Source: JAVBQJ01 sp045585875 (lineage in GTDB: Bacteria > Verrucomicrobiota > Lentisphaeria > Victivallales > Victivallaceae). Taken from it: 15,204 nt of DNA. The notes beneath the pieces were generated by a model. The model had not been told where the DNA came from and did no database searches. It worked only from the letters and a program-made list of their open reading frames with translations. The translations under genes were made by a program, and so were the position numbers. The stretch's first letter is position 1; each line of letters opens with the position of its first letter. The DNA lies in the NCBI GenBank assembly GCA_045585875.1, contig JAZMZH010000065.1, forward strand, positions 1-15,204. The letters are read 5' to 3'. This document shows positions 7,492 to 14,352 of this stretch, in pieces.

Positions 7492-8325
7492 ATGACCGTT
7501 CAGAAAATGCAGCATTTTACTTTTTTTGCCAAGAAGATTATTTCGCGGCTTTGTTTCACGCTGACTCTGCCGTGGCTGCTGCTGATATCCGGACTGATTT
7601 TCCCGAAGCACCTTTTTGCGGACGTCGTGATCGTTGTCGCCGGCTGCATCCTGGCCGGACCGCTGGGACAGGGGCTGCTCTGGTTGTTAAGCCGCCGCTA
7701 TCCGCAATTGAATGTGCGTGATTTAGCTTGTGACCGGGAATATCTTATCTGTGTTGCGGGAAGCGGTTTCAGGCAACATTCCCGGCGTGTGCCGGAAAGC
7801 TGGTTCGGCGACAATCTTGTGATTCGGTTGACGGAAGCCGGCCGCGTGGCACAGGATCTTGCGCAACGGGAAATCCCCTGTCGGATCTGCGTTTCCATGC
7901 CGGAATACCCTGATATGAGCAGGGAAAAACTTCTGGGCCTTCAGGCTTTTTTCCGGCGTTTCGGAATTATGCCGGAGCAAATATCAATCATTGATACCGC
8001 ACTGGATTCCGAAGAAGAAGTCAAAACATTCCGGGCGCTTCACGAACCCCTGATTATTGTTTCCAACAGCTGGCACATTCCGCGGCTGATGCTGGCGGCG
8101 CATCAGCAAAAGGTGCAGGCGGCTGCGGCTCCGGGCGGGCAGATTTTCCATGCTCCGAAGCTCCGTCTGAATCTGAGTATTCTGCCGACGGGAAGCGGAA
8201 TTCAAGGTCTCGAATGTGCGCTTCATGAAATCGTGGGAATCATTGCCTTAAAACTCAAAGGATTTTTCCGGAGTTTCTCGACGGCCGCCCGGCCTCCTGC
8301 CGGGAGCGAATCTTCCCGTTCCTGA
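7492..8325 (+). CDS. Membrane-anchored DUF218 protein (ElyC/SanA/YdcF-like)
   Basis: From the ATG at 7492 the protein has 277 residues. Two hydrophobic helices (about 19-36 and 42-66) anchor it in the inner membrane. A DUF218-like Rossmann domain follows, beginning at YLICVAGSGFR and including the SEEEVKTFRAL acidic helix and the LIIVSNSWHIPRLMLAA strand-helix unit typical of the family. ElyC and SanA relatives are linked to cell-envelope integrity and handling of lipid-carrier precursors, but the biochemical activity is not settled. The frame is open from an ATG at 7453, which lies at the promoter. 7492 and 7507 are the other in-frame ATG codons and neither has a strong Shine-Dalgarno site, so the start is uncertain. 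The last 15 residues are low-complexity (AARPPAGSESSRS). A terminator follows about 55 bases downstream. Confidence 0.72.
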   Translation: MTVQKMQHFTFFAKKIISRLCFTLTLPWLLLISGLIFPKHLFADVVIVVAGCILAGPLGQGLLWLLSRRYPQLNVRDLACDREYLICVAGSGFRQHSRRVPESWFGDNLVIRLTEAGRVAQDLAQREIPCRICVSMPEYPDMSREKLLGLQAFFRRFGIMPEQISIIDTALDSEEEVKTFRALHEPLIIVSNSWHIPRLMLAAHQQKVQAAAAPGGQIFHAPKLRLNLSILPTGSGIQGLECALHEIVGIIALKLKGFFRSFSTAARPPAGSESSRS

Positions 8326-8380
8326 AACACCGGTAATTTGAATCATCGATCCGCATCCGTCATCGGGGAATTGCTTTCAT

Positions 8381-8431
8381 GGGCTGTTGCCGCACCTTGC
8401 GAAAAGGTCTGCAACAGCCCTTTCCCATTTT
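8381..8431 (+). terminator. Terminator-like hairpin after the DUF218 gene
   Basis: GGGCTGTTGC (8381-8390) pairs perfectly with GCAACAGCCC (8411-8420). Inside, ACCTT (8394-8398) pairs with AAGGT (8404-8408), giving a 15-pair composite stem. It is followed by TTTCCCATTTT. The T-tract is broken, so efficiency is uncertain. Confidence 0.6.
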
Positions 8432-8535
8432 CTCAACGTGTCTTGCGTCCGGCGTTTTCTGAGGCTGACGCCGCCGGCTCCGCCCATCACGGTGTCCTTG
8501 TCAGTTTTCCTGCAAAAAAAAAGCACAAATCGGCG

Positions 8536-8716
8536 CAATTCACTTAGCGGATGATGCGGAAAAGCATCATTGAATTGGGGCCGCTCCGAAAGATTCATCC
8601 ACACGCCCCTTTGAAAATCCGGTTGATACGGGTCGGCGCTCCACTTGCCGGGTTCGACATCCCTCGTTCGGCAGAGGCGCTTGCGCGATTCTGGTTGCAC
8701 TCATGGGCGCCTCTGC
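8536..8716. other. Gene-poor stretch with consecutive hairpins; possible structured RNA
   Basis: Between the DUF218 and transporter genes no convincing gene is seen from 8326 to 8773. Hairpin one: CAATTCA (8536-8542) with TGAATTG (8571-8577), and inside it ATGATGC (8551-8557) with GCATCAT (8564-8570) around GGAAAA. Hairpin two: GGGC near 8578 with GCCC near 8605. Hairpin three: TGCCG (8646-8650) with CGGCA (8669-8673). Hairpin four: GCAGAGGCGC (8671-8680) with GCGCCTCTGC (8707-8716). On the - strand the first hairpin is followed, after 13 bases or so, by nine T, resembling a 3' end. The strand and function are unknown, and it does not match tmRNA, RNase P or SRP RNA signatures that I can recognise. 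Confidence 0.35.
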
Positions 8717-8773
8717 TTTGCTGCTCAACTGAAATATATCACCCAAAAACAAAATTCAACAGGAGAAAACAAA

Positions 8774-9001
8774 ATGAGCCTGATGATGAGCGCAGGAAAG
8801 TTCGACGGACGCCGGGAGAAAATCGTTGAACTCCTTGCCTTTCTGCGCAAGACGGCGCTTGTCGGACTCCGTCGGTTCCGGGCGAGCCCTGCCGGTCAGA
8901 ACGGTGACACGCTGTTCCGGAATCATGACTCTTTCGTGCTGAACGCATTCCCGTTTGATTTGAAAAACGATGGTTCCGGTGCTATATTTTCGTTATTTTG
9001 A
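8774..9001 (+). CDS. Possible small protein, 75 residues, unrecognised
   Basis: The ATG at 8774 has AGGAG at 8761-8765 with an 8-base spacer, a better site than several real genes here have. The product has a basic middle (FLRKTALVGLRRFRA) and a hydrophobic end (GAIFSLF). There is no signal peptide or known motif. Against it: the last 40 bases overlap a near-consensus promoter for the next gene, codon use is not distinctive, and no family comes to mind. It could be a decayed gene or a leader peptide placed upstream of the transporter. Confidence 0.3.
   Translation: MSLMMSAGKFDGRREKIVELLAFLRKTALVGLRRFRASPAGQNGDTLFRNHDSFVLNAFPFDLKNDGSGAIFSLF
8960..8988 (+). promoter_or_regulatory. Sigma70-like promoter for the transporter gene
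   Basis: TTGAAA (8960-8965) and TATATT (8983-8988) are separated by exactly 17 bases. Transcription would start near 8995, giving a leader of about 85 bases before the ATG at 9080. Confidence 0.65.
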
Positions 9002-9079
9002 GCAGTTGCAAAAGTTTTTTATGAGACTGTCTGCAGTATCCTGTCCGACCGGGACATCAACGCATACGCAGGAGGTAAA

Positions 9080-9985
9080 ATGATCGTCTTCGGCATCACG
9101 GCAATGGTTTTCGTGGGACTGGGCTGGACCCTTTTCGGATATGTCATGGGAAAGGCTCCGCGCCGGAATATCAAAGTCCCTTATCTGCTGATTTGCACTT
9201 ACTTTCTGGCACTGGTTGTGAGCGGCTCCATCGGTCTGTATCAGGGCTTCCCCCGCCTTTCCCCTTTCGGTTATTTTATCACTTTCGGCGTGCTGGTGAT
9301 CTGCGGAATCGCCAACTATTTCCAACTCAATCTCATGTCCCGCGCCATGCAGAAAGGGCCGAACGGCATCATCTGGAGCATCATTCAGTCCGGTTTTGTT
9401 TTTCCGTTCTTCATGGGCGTCATCTTCTTCGGAGTCCGGCTGAATATTCTGCGGATCAGCGGACTGGTTTCCCTGCTGGCTGCGCTGGCGCTCTTCGGGA
9501 TGGGTAAAAAAACCGAGTCCGAAGGCGATTGGAAACTGCTTGCCTTCAGTTCCTTTCTGATGACCGGTCTTTCGCAGATGCTGAGCAATCTGCCCTCGTA
9601 TTTCCCGGAAGCGGAGGCGGTATCGAGCATCTGGCGTACCGCCGCGTTTTCGTTCGGCGTCGGCCTCTGCGCAGTGATACTGGAACTGCCCCAAGGGAAA
9701 CAATTTTTCACGGAACTGAGCAGTCATTGCCACCGGATCGCGGTCTGGGGGAATTGTCTGCTGTTGGAAATCCCGGGAATTGTCATATCCTATCTGCTGC
9801 TGTATCCGGGCATGGATATCCTCTCGCGGGCGGGCATCGGGTCCGTTGCATATCCGGTCATGGTGGGTTCCTGCATCATCATTTTCGAACTCTTTTCCGT
9901 GCTGATCCTGCGGGAAAAACGCAAGTTGGTCCAATGGATCGCCCTGCTGCTCTGTCTGCTCGGCGTCATCGGCATTTGCATGTGA
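9080..9985 (+). CDS. Drug/metabolite transporter superfamily (EamA-like) permease
   Basis: The 301-residue protein is an integral membrane protein with about ten hydrophobic helices in two similar halves, the usual form of DMT/EamA carriers. Helix 1 starts at residue 2 and the last ends at the C-terminus (WIALLLCLLGVIGICM). The loop between halves (about residues 137-145, GKKTESEGD) is short and charged. The start has AGGAGGT at 9070-9076 just upstream and a strong promoter near 8960. It lies on the same strand as a glycosidase gene 318 bases downstream, so sugar or glycoside transport is conceivable. However, the gap holds a terminator and a new promoter, so the two are not clearly one operon. 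Substrate is unknown. Confidence 0.8.
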   Translation: MIVFGITAMVFVGLGWTLFGYVMGKAPRRNIKVPYLLICTYFLALVVSGSIGLYQGFPRLSPFGYFITFGVLVICGIANYFQLNLMSRAMQKGPNGIIWSIIQSGFVFPFFMGVIFFGVRLNILRISGLVSLLAALALFGMGKKTESEGDWKLLAFSSFLMTGLSQMLSNLPSYFPEAEAVSSIWRTAAFSFGVGLCAVILELPQGKQFFTELSSHCHRIAVWGNCLLLEIPGIVISYLLLYPGMDILSRAGIGSVAYPVMVGSCIIIFELFSVLILREKRKLVQWIALLLCLLGVIGICM

Positions 9986-10017
9986 ACATCTTATCATCAA
10001 TATCGATTCTCTGAATC

Positions 10018-10076
10018 CCGTCCTGTCAATCCGCCGCCGATCAGGACGGCTTGCCAGGGCGAAAAAAATCCGGCAG
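10018..10076 (+). repeat. Dispersed intergenic repeat, copy 1
   Basis: The core begins GGACGGCTTGCC at 10044, continues with GGCGAAAAAAA (10058-10068) and ends TCCGGCAG at 10076. CGCCGCCG stands just upstream (10032-10039). In this copy CCGTCCTG (10018-10025) pairs with CAGGACGG (10042-10049) to make an 8-pair stem that takes in the start of the core. Related copies are at 11945-11978 and 14321-14352, all in the same orientation. Confidence 0.7.
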
Positions 10077-10137
10077 AAAAAACGGCGGTTTGGGCTCAAT
10101 ACGGTTGTTATGTCCGTGCTCATCGTTCACTTGAGCA

Positions 10138-10160
10138 TCCGTAAGTTTTTACGGACTTTT
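10138..10160 (+). terminator. Intrinsic terminator after the transporter gene
   Basis: TCCGTAA (10138-10144) and TTACGGA (10149-10155) form a perfect seven-pair stem with loop GTTT, followed by CTTTT. It lies 153 bases after the transporter stop, past the repeat copy. Confidence 0.6.
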
Positions 10161-10183
10161 CAAAACGATATCGGGGAATGAAG

Positions 10184-10211
10184 TTGAAAAACTGCTGAAA
10201 GATGCTATTGT
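10184..10211 (+). promoter_or_regulatory. Sigma70-like promoter for the glycosidase gene
   Basis: TTGAAA (10184-10189) and TATTGT (10206-10211) are 16 bases apart. TGTAAT (10209-10214) is an alternative -10 box with a longer spacer. The leader would be about 85 bases. Confidence 0.5.
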
Positions 10212-10303
10212 AATGCAGCATCCAACTTTCACAATCAACTCCCGTTTTTTACCGGACAGCAGTGATGTTTGACCGGTAACAATCGGAACCGACAGAGGGA
10301 AAA

Positions 10304-11755
10304 ATGGCAACTCTTCATATTCCGGTCCTGGAAAGCGGAAATGCCGTTTGGGATAAGGCCTTTGAACTGGCCTGCGGCGATTTTTCAGGCAATATCATCC
10401 CGTATTGCGCCGGGCTGCTGAAAGAAAAAGTTCCGGTGATCTGTGCCGGGGACACCTATCGTACCCCGTGGACCCGGGACGCGGCCTTCAATACCTGGTA
10501 CGCAGGCTCGATCCTTGCTCCGGAAACAGCGAAAAACACCTTGCTTGCCGTGCTGACCGAGCAAAATCATAAAATTATGATTGATGAGGATTCCGGTCAA
10601 TACTGGGATATGATCATCTGGGCATGGGGAGCCTGGAATTATTATCTTGCGACCCTGGACCGTGATTTTCTTCAGACTGCGCTTCCGGCGATTGAGAACA
10701 CACTGGAAAACTGCATCCGAAATGAATGGGATCCTGCCGATGGTCTTTTCCGCGGCGGAGCCTGTTTTCAGGACGGCATTTCAGGATATCCGGATCAATT
10801 TGTATCCGATAAAAATGAGAGCGGCATCCTCTTTTGCCTGAACGATTCGCCCCGGCACGAATGGCTGGTGAAACAGGGGCATGGCCTGCCGTGCAAAGCT
10901 CTCTCCTCGAATTGTCTTTATCTTCTGGCGGGACAATGCGCAGCTGAAATGCGCAGGATCCTGAATCTCCCGGAGAACAGGGAACAGAATCTTTTTACGG
11001 AAAAACTGTTGTGTTCCATTCGGAAATGTTTCTGGAATGAGGGAAAAGGCCGGTTCCGTTATCTGATCGATGCTTTTGATCCGAAAGACCGTCAGGAGGG
11101 GCTGGGAATCGCTTTTGCGGTTCTCGCCGGAGCCGCGGATCGGGAAATGCTTCAGCGTCAAATGTCCAATCTTTTTCTCACATCGCATGGCCTGCCCTGT
11201 GTCTGGCCTGAATATGAACGTTATTCTGTCATGCGGCAGGCGCTGGTGCGCGGAGAATCCTTCGATCATTACGCCCGTCATTCCGGTTCCGTATGGCCGC
11301 AGGTCAATGCGGCATTCGTTTCGGCACTTTCCGATGCCGGATACCGAAAAGAAGCGCTCCGTGAAATGGATCTTCTTGCCAACAAAGCCTGCCGCGACGG
11401 GATGTTTTTTGAGCTGTATCATCCGGAAACGGGTCTGCCGGACGGCGGATTGCAGGAATGGGGGACGGAGGGGATCATACACTGGAAATCATGCAAGCGT
11501 CAAACCTGGGCGGCGACCGGCTATATCCATATGGCGTTGAAGGCTCTTTTCGGAATGAAGCTCACCCCGGACGGCATTACCGTTCAACCGCTGCTGCCCG
11601 ATGGATGCAGCGGTATGAGAATCCGGGATCTGCACCTGCAGGGGCGGGATTTTGAAATCACCGTTCGTCGTGCAAAAGACAATGAAAAACCGTCGGAACT
11701 CCCATTCCGGCTGAAATCAGGCAGGAACGACATTGTCCTGAGGGAACCTCGATAA
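10304..11755 (+). CDS. Six-hairpin ((alpha/alpha)6) glycoside hydrolase, family uncertain
   Basis: The 483-residue protein has the pattern of alpha/alpha-barrel glycosidases of the GH63/GH37/GH78 and glycogen-debranching type: TPWTRDAAFNTWYAGS (54-69), EDSGQYWDMIIWAWGAWNYY, DGLFRGGACFQDG, RHSGSVWPQVNAAF and EWGTEGIIHWKSCKRQTWAA. Conserved acidic residues in the first and last of these are candidates for catalysis. A short C-terminal beta region follows (GITVQPLLPDG, MRIRDLHLQGRDFEITV), as in many enzymes of this group. No signal peptide is present, so it probably acts in the cytoplasm on imported oligosaccharide. The start ATG at 10304 has GAGGGA at 10295-10300. The exact linkage cleaved (glucose, mannose, rhamnose) cannot be decided by eye. 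A tiny GAGG-GAA-CCTC stem at the stop is the only nearby 3' signal. Confidence 0.75.
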   Translation: MATLHIPVLESGNAVWDKAFELACGDFSGNIIPYCAGLLKEKVPVICAGDTYRTPWTRDAAFNTWYAGSILAPETAKNTLLAVLTEQNHKIMIDEDSGQYWDMIIWAWGAWNYYLATLDRDFLQTALPAIENTLENCIRNEWDPADGLFRGGACFQDGISGYPDQFVSDKNESGILFCLNDSPRHEWLVKQGHGLPCKALSSNCLYLLAGQCAAEMRRILNLPENREQNLFTEKLLCSIRKCFWNEGKGRFRYLIDAFDPKDRQEGLGIAFAVLAGAADREMLQRQMSNLFLTSHGLPCVWPEYERYSVMRQALVRGESFDHYARHSGSVWPQVNAAFVSALSDAGYRKEALREMDLLANKACRDGMFFELYHPETGLPDGGLQEWGTEGIIHWKSCKRQTWAATGYIHMALKALFGMKLTPDGITVQPLLPDGCSGMRIRDLHLQGRDFEITVRRAKDNEKPSELPFRLKSGRNDIVLREPR

Positions 11756-11944
11756 TACCTTTTTGACAGAAAATCCGCCTGCTTCCGTTTGAAAATCTCT
11801 CCATTTTACGCGGGCGGCCTCATCAAAAAGCGGCATCTCTCCATGTTGTATGCAGGGCCGACATCGTGATGGGTGGCATCGTGAAATCCCGATCGCGGCG
11901 GCCCGAGGGGCGCCGCCGCGACACGCCGAGGGCGACGTTCGCCC

Positions 11945-11978
11945 GGACGGCCTGCCACGGCGAAAAAAATCCGGCAGG
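11945..11978 (+). repeat. Dispersed intergenic repeat, copy 2
   Basis: The core begins GGACGGCCTGCC at 11945, followed by GGCGAAAAAAA and TCCGGCAGG. CGCCGCCG occurs upstream at 11911-11918. Compared with copies 1 and 3, one C replaces T in the second block, and about 26 bases separate the CGCCGCCG box from the core. Confidence 0.7.
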
Positions 11979-12005
11979 AGAGGGGAGGATACTTGGGCGT
12001 TTGGC

Positions 12006-12128
12006 CCTCCTTCGCCATGCGGGCTATGGAGGGCATCCTTCGCCGCGCTTCGCGCATTTTTGCTCCGCAAAAAAAAACTACGGACGGCAAACCTGACGGC
12101 TTGCCATCCGTAGCCTTGGCGAAGGATG
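12006..12128. repeat. Hairpin-dense, nested inverted repeat block
   Basis: The outer arms CATCCTTCGCC (12034-12044) and GGCGAAGGATG (12118-12128) are perfect 11-base inverted repeats. Inside are GCGC-TTC-GCGC (12045-12055) followed by ATTTTT, TTTTTGC-TCC-GCAAAAA (12057-12073), and a long hairpin joining CTACGGA (12078-12084) plus GGCAA (12086-12090) to TTGCC (12101-12105) plus TCCGTAG (12107-12113). A CCTCC/GGAGG pair (12006-12010, 12028-12032) precedes it. The arrangement resembles an extragenic palindromic element. Some parts could work as terminators for either side. Confidence 0.6.
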
Positions 12129-12156
12129 GTGGTCCTTAAGCGACTCGCCGAACAAC

Positions 12157-12265
12157 TTCATCTCTTTTGGCGTTTTGAGCTCGATTTTTGAATAAGTTCG
12201 TAATAAAAGAGATGAATTGAGACCAAAACGCTATGCGAACATAAAATTCTCCTAAGGCTGTTCGC
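12157..12265. repeat. Interleaved inverted repeats upstream of the ankyrin gene
   Basis: TTCATCTCTTTT (12157-12168) has a perfect inverted partner at 12205-12216. GCGTTTTG (12170-12177) has one at 12224-12231. GTTCG (12196-12200) has one at 12236-12240. The order is A B C A' B' C', so the pairs cross one another. In addition GCGAAC (12235-12240) can pair with GTTCGC (12260-12265). It lies within the intergenic region or leader before the gene at 12396. Confidence 0.65.
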
Positions 12266-12395
12266 TGAAAAAAGTCCAAAATTTCTGAAAAATTTATCTT
12301 CCGTGACATCATTTGTCAGTTTGTCGGGGTATATTATGCTCAAAATCAAAAGCAGAGGTTTTTCTGTCGATTCAATTTAAAACGCAAGGTGGGGT

Positions 12396-13946
12396 ATGGA
12401 AAATCTGCCGGTAAAACTGCTGACCGAACTTCTGACGCCGGATGAGATGATCACAGCGGATAACGTGAGAAGTACGCACGATGTGAAGTTTTGCCCCATC
12501 GGAATTTCGTTGCGCGATGAAGGCAGCGTTGCCCAATGTCTCTGTGGTGGCAAAGAATTTAGAGAGTTCCGCTATACACCTCACGCTTATTTCGCTGTCA
12601 AGATTTGGGAGACCGCCCGCGACAACCTTTTGATGCGTCCTGAGTTTGCCGGAGCTCTTGACATAGAATGGTATCCCGTTGCGGCGTCTTTTCGTTCCAT
12701 CCGTTTCGTAAACGGCGATACGGAAAAATTCGTCGACGCCATGTTCGAGGAAATGAAGCGGGTGGCTGACTCCCGAACGATTGAGATCCGTTATGGGCGT
12801 TTCGATGCGCCCGCGCTCCCGGAGCGTTCGAATTCTCCAAGCCATTATTATATTATGCCTCCCGAAATTTTTGTCCGAAAACGCGGTTGGAGGATGAAGA
12901 ACGAGTTGGACGCCTTGCAAGACTCTCCGACCGATCGGTTTTCGTGGGACGATATCAAAGATGCCTTCGTTGTTTTGAAGCCGATACAACTGGCTTTTAT
13001 CGCCGGGGACGAAATGAATCGTTATACGCCTCTGGATGAGGAATTCATCAGCGCGTGCGGTGATTTTGACATTGAAAAGGTAAAAGGACTGGTTGCGAAG
13101 GGCGCGAACATTCATGCGGTGGATCGATACGGCGATACCGCGATGGCCACCATGATGATGAATTATTGTGACCTTGAGGATGTTGATGAAAATGGGCGTC
13201 GCCACTTCAGCAACAAAAATCACGACCGATTCATTGAACTTGCGAAATATCTGCTGTCGCTCGGGTACAACATCAACCTCGCCGGATATGCGGAAGCGAC
13301 CTGTCTTTATGAAGCGGCTCACCTTCTGGGTGATTTGGAACTCGTTAAATTCCTTTTGGACAACGGTGCTGATCCCAACATCGGCTCGTATATCGGGGAC
13401 ATCGGCGAGGAGGTTTTGGGATACACCGTGCTCATGCATGTCTGGGATGATGAGCGCTTACATGAAGAAGACTTTTCAGCGCTCACCAAACTTCTGCTGA
13501 AATACGGTGCGTTGCCCATCCCCAGAGGGGAAATACTTGACTGGAACGAATTTAGTGAGTGGCTTGCAAGACAGAAAAAGGACAACCGATGGAATATCGC
13601 CAATTGCGCCGGATTGCCCATATTCGATTCCGCGCTGATCAACTGTGCCCGGAACATGGTTTTTTACTACATGGCGCTAATTGTCCAGAGCGGTGGAGAC
13701 GTCAATGTCAGGGATCTGCGGGGACGGAACCTTCTTCAAATCGCATTTGAAGACGCTGAATACCCCCCAAACGACAAAAAATATCTGCAGGCAGATATGA
13801 CGGAAATGTGTCTCCTGTTGCTTTGCAGTCTGAAGCTGAAACTCTCGGATGCGGAAATCGAGCGGGCCAAGGCGACCTGCCGGGAAAAAGGATATCAAGA
13901 AGCCCTCGATGCGATTTCATCGGTCGTCGATCGAAATGAAAGATGA
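12396..13946 (+). CDS. Ankyrin-repeat protein with an unrecognised N-terminal region
   Basis: The 516-residue protein has no signal peptide or membrane helix and is probably cytoplasmic. Residues 1 to about 205 show no family I know; they are mixed alpha/beta with an acidic helix (DTEKFVDAMFEEMKRV) and the phrase YYIMPPEIFVRKRGW. From about 213 the protein becomes ankyrin-like: LDEEFISACGDFDIEKVKGL with GANIHAVDRYGDTAM (213-250), a degenerate unit with FIELAKYLLSLGYNIN (279-294), a good unit with LYEAAHLLGDLELVKFLLDN and GADPNIG (304-330), GYTVLMHVWDD to LTKLLLKYGA (342-372), and QSGGDVNVRDLRGRNLLQIA (431-450). The C-terminus is helical. The ATG at 12396 has AAGG (12386-12389) with a 6-base spacer. 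A protein-binding role follows from the repeats. Being next to structured DNA and a GIY-YIG gene suggests an accessory locus, but no toxin or effector motif is seen. Confidence 0.85.
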   Translation: MENLPVKLLTELLTPDEMITADNVRSTHDVKFCPIGISLRDEGSVAQCLCGGKEFREFRYTPHAYFAVKIWETARDNLLMRPEFAGALDIEWYPVAASFRSIRFVNGDTEKFVDAMFEEMKRVADSRTIEIRYGRFDAPALPERSNSPSHYYIMPPEIFVRKRGWRMKNELDALQDSPTDRFSWDDIKDAFVVLKPIQLAFIAGDEMNRYTPLDEEFISACGDFDIEKVKGLVAKGANIHAVDRYGDTAMATMMMNYCDLEDVDENGRRHFSNKNHDRFIELAKYLLSLGYNINLAGYAEATCLYEAAHLLGDLELVKFLLDNGADPNIGSYIGDIGEEVLGYTVLMHVWDDERLHEEDFSALTKLLLKYGALPIPRGEILDWNEFSEWLARQKKDNRWNIANCAGLPIFDSALINCARNMVFYYMALIVQSGGDVNVRDLRGRNLLQIAFEDAEYPPNDKKYLQADMTEMCLLLLCSLKLKLSDAEIERAKATCREKGYQEALDAISSVVDRNER

Positions 13947-13950
13947 AAGG

Positions 13951-13970
13951 GTTTGCCAAGGCGAAAAATC
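13951..13970 (+). repeat. Fragment of the dispersed repeat (copy 4, partial)
   Basis: TTTGCCAAGGCGAAAAATC matches the middle of the repeat core and lies between the converging ankyrin and GIY-YIG genes, touching the stop codon of the latter. It lacks both the GGACGG start and the TCCGGC end, and the A-run is shortened to five. Confidence 0.4.
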
Positions 13971-14217
13971 AGAAGTGGCGTTTTGCGAAGGCACGCCCGC
14001 AATGCGTCTTCAAATAAGCTTCGAACGCATAGGCCTTTTCTTTTGATGAAAATGCGACCGCGGTTTCGATACGCCACGGTTTGAATTTCGAGGTATGCGG
14101 CACTTCGCCGGAATTATGCTTGTCCAAGCGGGCATGCAAATCTTCCGTGACTCCCGTATAGAAATGAGTTCCGGTTGCAGCATCTGTCAGCATATAGACA
14201 TAATAAAATTTGGTCAT
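13969..14217 (-). CDS. Small GIY-YIG nuclease-domain protein (UPF0213/YhbQ-like)
   Basis: The protein of about 82 residues is a single GIY-YIG domain. YYVYMLTD supplies the GIY-like strand and HFYTGVTEDLHARLDKHNSG the YIG-like strand (here YTG) and the conserved Arg. HTSKFKPWRIETAVAF follows, and the helix with the catalytic Glu is KAYAFEAYLKTHCGRAFAK. Stand-alone members of this group are small DNA-acting nucleases or of unknown role. The ATG at 14217 is preceded by AAGGGA about 8 bases upstream. A TTG three bases earlier is also possible. The gene converges on the ankyrin gene with 22 bases between stops. No terminator stem is visible, but TTTTT follows its stop. Confidence 0.85.
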   Translation of the reverse strand: MTKFYYVYMLTDAATGTHFYTGVTEDLHARLDKHNSGEVPHTSKFKPWRIETAVAFSSKEKAYAFEAYLKTHCGRAFAKRHF

Positions 14218-14304
14218 CAACGGAATCCCTTATCCATTGTGTGGTTTTGCCCGGCTTCATTTCATTACGCCGTGGCAGTCTTCCCCGTTGGGTTCGCTTG
14301 GCTG

Positions 14305-14352
14305 CGCCGCCGCTGAGCGCGGACGGCTTGCCAAGGCGAAAAAAAATCCGGC
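14305..14352 (+). repeat. Dispersed intergenic repeat, copy 3
   Basis: CGCCGCCG (14305-14312) is followed by the core, which starts GGACGGCTTGCC at 14321, continues AAGGCG, has eight A and ends TCCGGC at 14352. Here the A-tract and TCCGGC are also the left arm of the tRNA terminator stem, so the repeat end has been joined to, or has given rise to, a terminator. Confidence 0.7.

Larger units (their letters stand above)
11756..12395. other. 640-base intergenic region: repeat copy, hairpins, interleaved inverted repeats
   Basis: No convincing gene is present. Open frames here have compositions expected of translated repeats. From 11756 to about 11900 I see no clear signal. A repeat copy lies at 11945-11978, a hairpin-dense block at 12006-12128, and interleaved inverted repeats at 12157-12265. 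Close to the ankyrin gene a -10-like TATATT (12330-12335) occurs without a matching -35 box at a usual distance. Confidence 0.6.

Noticed and set aside
8646..8716. Possible tRNA or tmRNA 3' end, from the GGGTTCGACATCCC stretch
   Set aside because: It resembles a T-arm for only three pairs. No acceptor stem, anticodon arm or CCA fits around it.
8993..10123. 376-codon - strand frame across the transporter gene
   Set aside because: It is a mirror of the transporter: rich in Q, H, D and E with no motif, and its first residues come from the dispersed repeat. The + strand has a promoter, a Shine-Dalgarno site and a membrane-protein pattern.
11717..12113. Several short frames on both strands in the intergenic region
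   Set aside because: They are read from the repeat and hairpin block; sequences such as FFAVAGRP are repeat translations also seen near copies 1 and 3.
12372..13439. 355-codon - strand frame across the ankyrin gene
   Set aside because: It has no ribosome site and lacks recognisable motifs, while the + frame shows ankyrin units and a good Shine-Dalgarno site.
10018..14352. CRISPR array from the recurring repeat copies
   Set aside because: The copies are kilobases apart, vary in length and have no regular spacers; no cas gene is present.
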